DNA of 64,000 nucleotides from Lamellibrachia satsuma. Its lineage: Eukaryota; Annelida; Polychaeta; Sabellida; Siboglinidae. Both the position numbers and the translations under genes were made by a program. Of the stretch, positions 51,901 through 57,116 are shown piece after piece (within the stretch, counting starts at the first letter, position 1; every line of letters starts with the position of its first letter). The stretch covers positions 6,731,501-6,795,500 of the forward strand of contig BSQZ01000021.1 of the NCBI GenBank assembly GCA_033239005.1. Direction: 5' to 3'. The notes under the pieces were generated by a model, which worked only from the letters and a program-made list of their open reading frames with translations, did not search any database and had not been told where the DNA came from.

Positions 51901-54900
51901 TTAAAAATAATACACGCTGATGTTAGTATACTCGTTTAATAAGTTCCATAAACTGTATATTGGCATATAAGACAGTGCTACAAGCACACAGGGCTTCGAC
52001 AGCATTCATGGACTTGGTGCAGCGGGCGGCGATCACTGTTGTTTAGTAGCTCCCTGGTGGCAGATATGAGAACACCTAACGTGCCTCGCGTACAGCGCGG
52101 TCCGCAATTGTGAACCCCGACCACTGCGTTATAGCGAGGCTCGACTGTATATATAAATGTTGATATATCTGATAAAAAATCCAATAAATAAAAAATATTT
52201 AAATAAAAAATCCAATTTTGTATTACAAAAATCATGATTTTATTCAACCCTGGTAACCATTGCTCACTTGTCTATATGGACTTTACTGTGACACAGTGAT
52301 GCTGGACAACACATATTGATGCCTTTTTGTGATCATTCGAGATATACTTACACTTACAAATAATGAACATTTGTAAGGCTAGAGATAAGCCTTTTATAGT
52401 TTGCCCACATCTTAACACAGTTTTATCTATTCTATTTTTTAAAATGTTAGTAGCATAATGTATTGGATTGTCATATCATCACGACCGAACACACATAAAC
52501 ACATTATTTCAGATTAAATGCTACCTAACTACCATTAATAATTAATAACACAGTATACCACATCATGTCAGGTACTTATAACAATTTGAGTATCCAATTT
52601 CAAATTTGACCAGTGTGAGACAACATTTTGAGATATAGGTTAGAACAACGTGTTACATTCTTATCATAATATGGTTCATGGTTTAGTGAGAACATCACTG
52701 GTGTCATCAATCACAACCAAATAAATGACAGGGTATATTGCTAATGCTCAGTGTGTGATTATTACTCATCTGACTATCTTCTAAACATGATATCTTCATA
52801 GTCTACGCTTTGTATTTGAGTTGTATGTTTAAATTTGTTATGGTTAAGATAATTTAAAATTTATCACATCTGTCACATTTATGGAACGACCTTTTGAGAA
52901 TTGCTCACATGTGTTCCGTAACATACTATCTGCACACTGGCATCAAGAAACAAAAAAATTTGTTATTAGTAATTAATTATGAGTAAGTTTATTGACTAAT
53001 AGTGGGCGATATTGTCCAAAATCAATTAAATTAAATTTATTAGACCAATAATTACAAGTACATATTATAGTTTAGTATATACAATAGGTCAGGAGACTCC
53101 CGTTAAGACATTTACAGAGTAATTTAGCTAATAATAAATGAACATGCCATAGTAAAGATTATAATCAAAAGTTTGTACAGTAGCTGACATATACATGTGC
53201 ACATATGCACAAAAAAAACTAAATGCATCAATAGACATTACAATAAATTTATTTTAAAGACAACATTAAATCTACCAAGATATAATTAGGTAGTAACTAA
53301 AAGGTGACGTATACATAGAGATTTAAGTTAATTATCTTCCACATATATAACAGTTAATAACAGTACAAGCATTTTGATACCTTTCAATAATGTATCTTTT
53401 AACATAGATGGAGAATCCATGGATACTGTGGGTGAACATTTTATTAATAATGATATCGGGAGAATTATTAAATATCTTTGCTATGCTGAACCTGATGTTT
53501 CTTTTGGAGAATTCATGATTGACTCTAGGGATAATTACATTTGTGCATGCCCTAGTTGCATGTTGATGGCGCTGGGTATTGTATAAGAGTAGGTTTTGTT
53601 TGAAATAATCAGGCAGCTGCTTGTTGATCAATTTGTAAATAAATTTAAGTAGTTGAATTTTATATATGTCATCAAGCTTTAAGAGGTAGTGTTTCTTAAA
53701 ATTGGTTCACCGTGAGCCAGGTAATTACTAGAAGTTATAATTCTAACTGCCCTTTTCTGTATTTTGATAATTTATGTTACTCTAAGTCCCTCAGGCCAAC
53801 ACTCCATAATTGTGGTGGCATACGATTAGGGAGTTATAGATTGTTCTCAGGATGTTGATTGATAGGATGTGTTTGAGACTATTTAACACTCCTGTGGTTT
53901 TTGATATTTTGGTAGCCAGTGCATCTATAAGACTAGCCCAATTTAGGTGTTTGTTAATAATGATACAGAGAAAATTTAAATTAACTACATATTCAATATA
54001 TGATTCAGCTATTCGAAGGAGAGGAAGCTGAACCTTTTTGTGGCATATGAAATAACATGGCTTTTGTTTTCTTTATATTTAGTGAAAGTTTGTTCACTTT
54101 GATCCAAATACTTATTTTTTATAATTCGTTGTTTAGTCTTTCATTGTGAATATCATATTGTTCATTTGAATTTAGTGTAGTGATTAATGTGGTGTCATCT
54201 GCAAACATTGAGCTTAAATTAATTACTAGAGTGGATATCATTAATATATATATATAATGAACAATAAAGGACCCAATATTGGGGTACACCCATTTTCATA
54301 TTGGCTTCAAAAGATTTAGCAATATTCATCTGAACATTATTCATCCTGTTTGATAAGTAGCTGTTGCAAAATTCTAGTACTGAATTTGTAAACCCATAAA
54401 ACTGTAATTTGGATAAAAGAATACTATGGTCAAGGGTGTCAAACGCTTTTGACAAATCAAGGTATATATTTATTGAAGTGATACCTTGATCAAGTTCCTG
54501 AGATATTCTGTCGATGCGTTCAAGTGCAGCTAATTGAGTGGAGTGTTTTTCGTTAAAACCATATTGTCCATTGTAGTATAAATTATGAGATGAGAAGTAC
54601 ATATGAATTTGATTGAACATTACCCTTTCAAAGGTTTTGGAGACTGATGGTAATATGGAGATTGGACGATAGTTATCAAGTAATGTCATGTTGCCTTTTT
54701 TATAAAGTGGTATTAATTTTGCAATTTTTAGGGGGTCAGGAAAAATGCCAGTTGCTAGTGCAATGCACACACAACATCATTAATTTTATATTTATGCATG
54801 GTTATTGTCCAGTAACTTTAGTGCTATACATGTTTATTGTTTCTAAATAATGTTCAAATATCCTAGACAAGTTAGTTTTCAGTGGCATGGATCCTCACGT

Positions 54901-56437
54901 TTTGTTAGAGATATGAGCCTCTAGCCTACATCTAGCAGTTACTGCAGTATCCATCATCAGCTGCTCATTTAGTCATACTGATTTAACTAATGTTGTAACG
55001 TGACATGAAGATTTTCGCGGATGATACAAAAATATATCACAAAACTTCAACGAGGCAAGATTGTATAAACCTACAGAAAGACAAAGACAGATTACAAGAC
55101 TGGGCTGAGAAGTGGCAGTTAAAATTTCACCCAGATAAATGCAAAGTTCTAAGAATTGGACATGGGCACCTAGAATTTACCTATACTTTGACAACAGAAA
55201 CAGGTGAAAATCCTCTGGAGTGTAGCCATGTAGAGAAAGACCTAGGCATCCAAGTTAATGACCAGTTAAAATTTACACAACAGGTACAACAGGCAGTGTC
55301 AAAAACAAATAGATTGCTGGGTGTAATACGACGAACATATCAATACTTGGATAGGACAACCTTTCTTCATCTATATAAGGGACTAGTCCGTCCTACTTTG
55401 GAATACGGTGTGGTAGTCTGGTCATCGCAGTATCAGCATGATATTGATGCTGTGGAGGCTGTCCAGAGAAGAGCTACTAGGATGGTCCCAGTACTGAGAC
55501 ATTTAGATTATGAATCTAGATTAAAGGCATTAAGTTTACCAACACTGACATATCGTCGTTTACGAGGAGATATTATTGATATGTATAAATACTTGCATGG
55601 CATTTTACCTCTTCGCACGATATGTTTAACCAAGACTTATACGAAGGCACACGGGGTCATTCTCTAAAGTTGTTCAAGGACCGGAGTAAACGGGAATTAA
55701 GGAGGCATTTCTTTAGCCAGAGAGTCATTAATATATGGAATTCACTTCCGGACACCGTCGTCACTGCACCGTCAGTAAATACGCTTAAAAATCAACTAGA
55801 CAAACACTGACGAAACCAGGCAGTCAAATATGACTACAAAGCCAAACTAAGGCTAGCCAAGAGTGGTACATAGGCAGATTTTGCCTGAAGACCGAAGAGG
55901 ATATGTATATATGTATGTATACTACCTGGCTACTTGAAATAGCTATTTGGGTTTATTGCTATCAACAGTGCCTATTATTTATTTATAGACACTATAGTTG
56001 GCAGAAAACTTGCTACTTGCATTCCCTGTAGGGAACCTGCGAATTAAATATCAAAATCACTAGCGCCTTTGACATTAGCCACGAACGAACAAACAGCGGC
56101 TTCCCCCAAACAACGATTCCCCGTCATCATTCATGGCTTCAGCAGCCAGCGGCAGTGACGTACGAAATGTACATAAATTTATCCTGGGTACAATTGCTAG
56201 ATATAATAAAGAAGCCGTGTACACGTGTGTCGTAAGCTGGGACGGGGCTACATGGGAGTAAACTGCCTTTATAATTTTATGAAACTTATATTAAAAAAGA
56301 CAGGTCAAACTCATAACAAAAGTGAACCTCGGCACGTTGACACGCTACTAAACCGAAACAATTGAGCTCAAAGGTCAATATTTAATACATTTATGTTGAC
56401 GATTTACCTCATTGTTGAACGCCCGTACAGCCTCCAT
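20540..56437 (-). CDS. SCAF8: SR-related CTD-associated factor (SCAF4/SCAF8 family), 17 exons, 1282 aa
   Basis: This nuclear protein binds the phosphorylated Pol II C-terminal domain and RNA. The vertebrate pair SCAF4/SCAF8 suppresses premature polyadenylation. Exons in transcription order: 56408-56437, 49496-49624, 49062-49223, 48386-48503, 41570-41754, 40392-40613, 39862-39959, 38237-38588, 36515-36648, 35909-35995, 35459-35559, 34443-34543, 33734-33841, 29522-29690, 28533-28700, 22882-23117, 20540-21988. Lengths sum to 3849 bp with consistent phases, ending in TGA. Layout: CID (1-146), Gln/Pro linker, AFDKKLLEFDYGE block (about 280), poly-Gln (about 345-395), RS region (470-530), RRM (540-620), WDVDMGVTYVPWD block (about 630), Met/Pro/Gly/Arg tail. 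The start has a strong context (GTCATGG). Donors of exons 6 and 8 are weak (GTTTGT, GTTGGT). SCAF4 is the alternative name. Confidence 0.95.
22319..22375. repeat. 57-bp perfect palindrome
   Basis: Two 28-base arms around a single central A at 22347; the left arm starts AATAAAATGGGTTAATATAA. Every base pairs when read by eye. Located in SCAF intron 16. Confidence 0.92.
22620..22745. repeat. Minisatellite, 15-bp unit
   Basis: About eight copies of CACTTTCACTCTCAC with TC/CC variants, in SCAF intron 16. The minus strand reads SGESE repeats, but no splice sites or conserved ends support coding. Confidence 0.9.
22882..23117 (-). CDS. SCAF8: SCAF exon 16: Met/Pro/Gly repeats
   Basis: Reads MIPVMPMGMMPPHPMVMPGM, then repeated GMPPxx-type motifs, LTNMMRPPPSSGATIL and ends TSQ. 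The acceptor is TGACTGCAG. The antisense strand is also open but is a shadow of the repetitive composition. Confidence 0.88.
23150..23425. repeat. Minisatellite, about 35-bp unit, at the SCAF exon 16 acceptor
   Basis: About seven copies of CATTGGCATCATACCAACAG followed by TCCAATACAACACGT. The exon 16 acceptor junction just before it, around 23090-23125, contains CATTGGCATCA, CATACC and CAGTC in the same order, so the array appears to derive from that junction. It lies immediately upstream of exon 16 in transcription order. Confidence 0.85.
23426..26890 (-). other. SCAF intron 15, repeat-poor part
   Basis: AT-rich with no recognised gene. A 54-bp segment starting GTTGTGTGATTAGCTGTAGC is tandemly duplicated at about 25625-25735. 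A plus-strand open frame at 25039-25302 (87 codons, one hydrophobic segment LSMFVQLSVVTVCGYLL) is not recognised. Confidence 0.45.
26895..28430. repeat. 1.5-kb minisatellite, about 23-bp unit
   Basis: Some 60 or more units close to GTAAGTTTGAGTCACTTTGC plus CAT, with GTGAGTTTTAATCAC variants. In the middle (about 27500-27830) a block of several units repeats as a higher-order unit, visible from the recurring ACTTCACCATGAAAG variant. The array ends about 100 bp from SCAF exon 15. Confidence 0.95.
28533..28700 (-). CDS. SCAF8: SCAF exon 15
   Basis: Acidic start KKKSDDEEGDGK, then a Met/Pro/Gln stretch ending PTHVMPG. Acceptor TTGACAG, donor GTAAGG. A 1.5-kb minisatellite starts about 100 bp into the next intron. 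Confidence 0.85.
28701..29521 (-). other. SCAF intron 14
   Basis: AT-rich. No repeat or gene was recognised. Confidence 0.5.
29522..29690 (-). CDS. SCAF8: SCAF exon 14: post-RRM conserved block
   Basis: Reads AAWAPGTGVKESNFKANWDV, then DMGVTYVPWDDLPS and VGGMIDNDSLPEYMK. It corresponds to the vertebrate IAWALNKG...YWDVELGVTYIPWDKV region that completes and follows the RRM. Confidence 0.92.
29691..33733 (-). other. SCAF intron 13
   Basis: Four kb without a recognised gene. A three-copy degenerate repeat of roughly 100 bp lies at 30710-30950 (CTGGGGGATTTTCACACTAC-type core). A GC-rich, CCCC/GGGG-rich patch lies at 33205-33360 in otherwise AT-rich sequence, origin unknown. The palindromic GGGACAATTGTCC occurs near 31437. 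Confidence 0.45.
33734..34543 (-). CDS. SCAF8: SCAF exons 12 and 13: RNA recognition motif
   Basis: Exon 12 (34443-34543) carries RNP2-like TLWLGHLAKQTMEEDLRKEL and ESYGEVDSIH. Exon 13 (33734-33841) carries LIPPRGCAYVCLSLRRDAAR with RNP1-like RGCAYVCL, then ALDRLRGAKLMGNTLK. The family PPRGCAY block is intact. Confidence 0.93.
33842..34442 (-). other. SCAF intron 12
   Basis: AT-rich. Nothing recognised. Confidence 0.5.
34544..35458 (-). other. SCAF intron 11
   Basis: AT-rich. Nothing recognised. Confidence 0.5.
35459..36648 (-). CDS. SCAF8: SCAF exons 9-11: RS region
   Basis: Exon 9 (36515-36648) reads MGMHGPPPSVPPLMEQDVIM then an E/R-rich run into SSRRRSRS. Exon 10 (35909-35995) is SPKRRRRSRSRSRDRRRRSR and similar. 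Exon 11 (35459-35559) is SSSTDAERDREKRERERERK, then KKEGLPPLKEKNLS. This matches the RS-rich stretch and the KGLP linker that precede the RRM in the family, and is expected to drive nuclear-speckle interactions with splicing factors. Confidence 0.9.
36649..37589 (-). other. SCAF intron 8, part
   Basis: AT-rich. No gene was recognised. Confidence 0.45.
37590..38135 (+). repeat. Interspersed repeat, unnamed family, copy 1
   Basis: Shares long similarity, in inverted orientation, with 43505-44745. Examples are GTCAATATTAGAAATGGC near 37597, AGTTTTATTAATGTGGAGTA near 38044 and AATTTGTGAAGAAATGGTTG near 38083. No coding capacity was seen. It lies in SCAF intron 8. Confidence 0.7.
38237..39959 (-). 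CDS. SCAF8: SCAF exons 7 and 8: acidic block and poly-Gln
   Basis: Exon 7 (39862-39959) reads KLLEFDYGESDDEEDKKDG. Exon 8 (38237-38588) reads NVQNLLNDPSILQHIHQMSE, then runs of Gln separated by MM, HDFMAV, HDFMAA and MQQHMFHG, ending GFFMGDQ. The two HDFMA insertions show that a Gln-run module was duplicated. CAG and CAA codons are mixed, which should stabilise the tract. The GTTGGT donor is required to keep phase with exon 9. Confidence 0.88.
38589..39029 (-). other. SCAF intron 7, part
   Basis: AT-rich. No gene was recognised; the left edge of the hAT-like element may blur into it. Confidence 0.4.
39030..39821. mobile_element. hAT-like nonautonomous element, copy 1
   Basis: The right end reads, reverse-complemented, CCAGGGTTGTTTGATTTAAA, followed by ATTTAAATCATGATTT-type AT-rich subterminal repeats. 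The left end has AAATAAATCATGATTTAAAA with the outermost bases decayed. The CAGGGTTG plus ATTTAAATCATGAT signature is typical of hAT-group ends. The inner part matches 50690-51140 in inverted orientation (for example GAGGCCTTGT/ACAAGGCCTC near 39247 and AGTCCACTT/AAGTGGACT near 39483). Confidence 0.65.
39960..40391 (-). other. SCAF intron 6
   Basis: Short AT-rich intron with no recognised feature. A TA-rich run lies near 40140-40160. Confidence 0.5.
40392..41754 (-). CDS. SCAF8: SCAF exons 5 and 6: Gln/Pro-rich linker
   Basis: Exon 5 (41570-41754) reads QEAVQQATGLVPSLPPT... and ends VTQLLQQSQQ at a GTGGGT donor. Exon 6 (40392-40613) reads PKTLSLSAQQQQLQQLQML..., LSQIQALTNQLLSKSG and ends AFDK at a GTTTGT donor. 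The AFDK plus exon 7 KLLEFDYGE junction matches the vertebrate AFDKKLLDRFDYDDEPE region. The intron between them is almost wholly minisatellite. Confidence 0.9.
40705..41569. repeat. Splice-donor-bearing minisatellite filling SCAF intron 5
   Basis: About 20 units. Distal units are about 33 bp (CTGGACCCAACACCCACCTG plus CTAGAGGTGTAGA). Units next to exon 5 are about 54 bp and also carry CTGTGACTGGAACAACACCT. On the coding (minus) strand the unit contains CACAGCAG|GTGGGTGTTGGG, matching the exon 5 end CACAACAG|GTGGGTATCGGG. The array therefore repeats the exon-intron junction, donor included. Confidence 0.92.
41755..43504 (-). other. SCAF intron 4, distal part
   Basis: No gene was recognised. 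Around 41925-42055 there are paired motifs (GTAACGATACATCAAACTAT and ACTATCGATAGTAACGATAG) resembling decayed inverted ends of a DNA element. This is too weak to call separately. Confidence 0.4.
43505..44745 (-). repeat. Interspersed repeat, unnamed family, copy 2, split by a pogo-like insertion
   Basis: Inverted match to 37590-38135 on both sides of the element at 43730-44614. The left flank carries TACTCCATATTAATAAAACTT-like and CACAAATTGTAGTTGAAATA blocks. The right flank carries GGCCATTTCTAATATTGACA. A segment close to AAATCCCCAAAGAAATTAAT occurs on both sides of the insertion. Confidence 0.65.
43730..44614. mobile_element. Pogo/Tigger-like nonautonomous element, copy A
   Basis: The left end CAGTTGAGGCACGTTAGGTG and the reverse-complemented right end CAGTTGAGTCTCGTTATTAC form inverted termini, each flanked by TA (43728-43729, 44615-44616). 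Near the right end lies a GGATTCGGATATAACGGGGT block (reverse complement). The TA target and a CAGT-start terminus with 'cgttataacg'-like text suggest the pogo/Tigger branch. No transposase was recognised. 885 bp, in SCAF intron 4. Confidence 0.7.
44746..46165 (-). other. SCAF intron 4, central part
   Basis: No gene was recognised. ACACCAACCAGGGTGAAAAT near 45516 resembles the unit of the array at 46166-46445. Confidence 0.4.
46166..46445. repeat. Highly homogeneous 35-bp minisatellite, 8 units
   Basis: The unit AGTTACTAAGTGGCCTTATG plus CACCAACCAGGGTGA is repeated head-to-tail with almost no divergence. The first three units have CCTTATG and the next five CCTCATG; the last unit has a further change. 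The near-identity implies recent expansion and probable length polymorphism. Confidence 0.97.
46446..47204 (-). other. SCAF intron 4, further part
   Basis: No gene was recognised. Short complementary AAATCGCTC/GAGCGATTT motifs occur near 46890-46940. Confidence 0.4.
47205..47845. mobile_element. Pogo/Tigger-like element, diverged copy C
   Basis: Collinear with 51365-52130 of copy B. Shared blocks include AAATTGCAATTGAGATTCAC, GGTTGAAAGACGAAGTG, CAGATCCAGGTTAT and GTGCAGCGG. The terminal inverted repeats are decayed, so the borders are approximate. It lies in SCAF intron 4. Confidence 0.6.
47846..48385 (-). other. SCAF intron 4, part next to exon 4
   Basis: AT-rich. A GAGCGAGAGCGATCGCTCGC stretch near 47992 is self-complementary at its core. 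Nothing else was recognised. Confidence 0.4.
48386..49624 (-). CDS. SCAF8: SCAF exons 2-4: CTD-interaction domain (CID)
   Basis: Exon 2 (49496-49624) reads LSSLYEAKPPVSRAKMALVT then KTALKAIKFYKHVVQSVEKF. Exon 3 (49062-49223) reads CRPEYKVPGLYVMDSIIRQS, RHQFGSEKDVFAPRF, then NIVSTFQHLFKCPPEEK. Exon 4 (48386-48503) reads SKIIRVLNLWQKNNVV then VQPLLDLAGDPQNAQLFATG. This is the eight-helix CID fold. The YVMDSIIRQ and RVLNLWQKN blocks are family hallmarks. The CID docks on the Ser2/Ser5-phosphorylated heptad repeats of RPB1. All three exons are bounded by GT-AG. Confidence 0.95.
48600..49020. mobile_element. LINE/SINE 3' tail and unidentified repeat, SCAF intron 3
   Basis: 48605-48690 (ACTTCTATAGCGCCTATGTA, then GAGCTCAGAGGTGC) matches the tail of the LINE family seen near 11775 and 49355. 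Downstream, about 48695-49010 has overlapping open frames and a CATTCCATGTGAAATTTGTG block. It looks like transposon-derived sequence, but I cannot name it. Confidence 0.4.
49350..49420. mobile_element. Solitary LINE 3' tail, SCAF intron 2
   Basis: ACTTCTATGGCGCCTATATC, CTCAGGAACC, then GAGCTCAGAGGCGCAACAAA, preceded by a (TAA)n run. This is the same tail as in the LINE at 11775-12640, on the minus strand. Confidence 0.6.
49625..50689 (-). other. SCAF intron 1, part next to exon 2
   Basis: No gene was recognised. Overlapping open frames at 50248-50648 on both strands have no known similarity. Confidence 0.4.
50690..52252. mobile_element. hAT-like nonautonomous element, copy 2, interrupted
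   Basis: Inverted relative to copy 1 at 39030-39821. The right end, reverse-complemented, reads CAGGGTTGAATAAAATCATG. Inner matches include AGAGCTTGTGCTAG near 50791, TACAGGGGGTGAGGCCTTGT near 51010 and AATTTGAATAGAATG near 51095. It is split at 51142-52147 by a pogo-like element. Confidence 0.65.
51142..52147. mobile_element. Pogo/Tigger-like element, copy B, nested in a hAT-like element
   Basis: The right terminus, reverse-complemented, is CAGTCGAGCCTCGCTATAAC, flanked by TA. The left terminus is decayed (CAGTCATTACGCGCCCCGTT, then ATTACGCGGATTCGG). It is inverted relative to copy A and matches it along its length (for example TTAGTAGCTCCCTGGTGGCA near 52040 against copy A near 43765). 1006 bp, no transposase recognised. 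Confidence 0.7.
52253..53229 (-). other. SCAF intron 1, AT-rich spacer
   Basis: No gene or clear repeat was recognised. Confidence 0.4.
53230..54770 (-). mobile_element. LINE with reverse transcriptase palm and 3' end
   Basis: The minus-strand open frame 54770-54219 encodes RT blocks DNYRPISILPSVSKTFERVM, YNGQYGFNEKHSTQLAALE, INIYLDLSKAFDTLDHS and GVPQ. After a frameshift the catalytic FADD motif follows near 54205 (MFADDTTLITTL). The thumb follows in pieces, ending at 53332 with ACTNVIIPRVNHEFSKRNIR-type sequence. It lacks the endonuclease, so it is 5'-truncated. Multiple frame breaks make it inactive. It belongs broadly to the CR1/jockey group and is a different family from the other LINEs here. 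In SCAF intron 1, same strand. Confidence 0.9.
55005..55810 (+). mobile_element. LINE reverse transcriptase, 5'-truncated, catalytic FADD to stop
   Basis: The open frame 55005-55667 begins at the catalytic motif (KIFADDTKIYHKTS) and runs through LQDWAEKWQLKFHPDKCKVL, VEKDLGIQVND, LYKGLVRPTLEYGVVVWSSQ and VEAVQRRATRMVPVL. One frameshift near 55620 is followed by GTRGHSLKLFKDRSKRELRR and RVINIWNSLPDTVVTAPSVN, ending TGA at 55810. A short 3'UTR with ATGTATATATGTATGTATA tail reaches about 55920. This is the best preserved LINE in the window. In SCAF intron 1, opposite strand. Confidence 0.92.
55921..56407. other. SCAF intron 1, promoter-proximal part
   Basis: Contains a CpG-richer stretch at about 56075-56260. 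No coding block was recognised. Confidence 0.4.
56408..56437 (-). CDS. SCAF8: SCAF exon 1: start codon and first ten residues
   Basis: MEAVRAFNNE followed by a GTAAAT donor. It matches the family N-terminus (M-x-x-V-x-x-F-N). The phase-0 join to exon 2 is across a 6.8-kb intron full of repeats. Confidence 0.9.
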
Positions 56438-57116
56438 GACAACAGATTATTTATATAAATTAAAACCACGTATATTCATGCAGAACACTCGAAAATCATT
56501 CCCATCGCCTTGCATCCCGTGCGCGTGGATCAAAGATGGTGGTAAGCCTATCCCATAATGTTCATCATTTTTGGAAAACGCATTGTCATTGGTTAAGGGA
56601 TTAACAATTCCCCAATTGCTGCAGCTGTTACAAGTGGTCTTCGCTTGTATCGCCTTCAACGCCGACGCTGCTACGATTGCGGACCAATGTTGTAGAGCAG
56701 ATGCTAGCGCGGATCCCATGCAGGTAGCGGTAGTCTGTTTGTCATAGGTTCAAGGGTGGGAATAGGTGCTAGCTGGTTGACAGGTGTTTGGATGACAATC
56801 TTGTTAAATTTTTTTCTCGTGTTTATTTTAGGCCGCTCATCGAAAACTGGCATTACGAATGAATCTTTATTTTTCAACAACAACAATAGAATTAATGATA
56901 ATACCTGGCCAATGTCGTTTCAACATTTCATAACAATAAAATTGTCGAAACAGTTATAACGCCATTATTCCGTTAACCGATTAAGTGATTGACAATGAAC
57001 TCAAATAACGAAAAGGTTAATTTAAAGTTAACTTGAATATAAATTGTTTGGTGTTTCAGACATTCCAAGACTAAGGTCCAGGAGGACAGATATGGAGCAG
57101 ATCACAGTTAGTTTGA
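56438..57116. promoter_or_regulatory. Shared bidirectional promoter region of SCAF and MANEA
   Basis: Only 679 bp separate the SCAF start codon (minus) from the first possible MANEA start (plus). The segment 56510-56720 is richer in CpG and G+C than flanking DNA. A TTTGGTGTTTCAG acceptor ends at 57060 and an AAGATGGTG|GTAAGC donor lies near 56543, so MANEA may have an upstream non-coding exon. No TATA box was identified. Head-to-head layout is direct; promoter sharing is inference. Confidence 0.55.
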
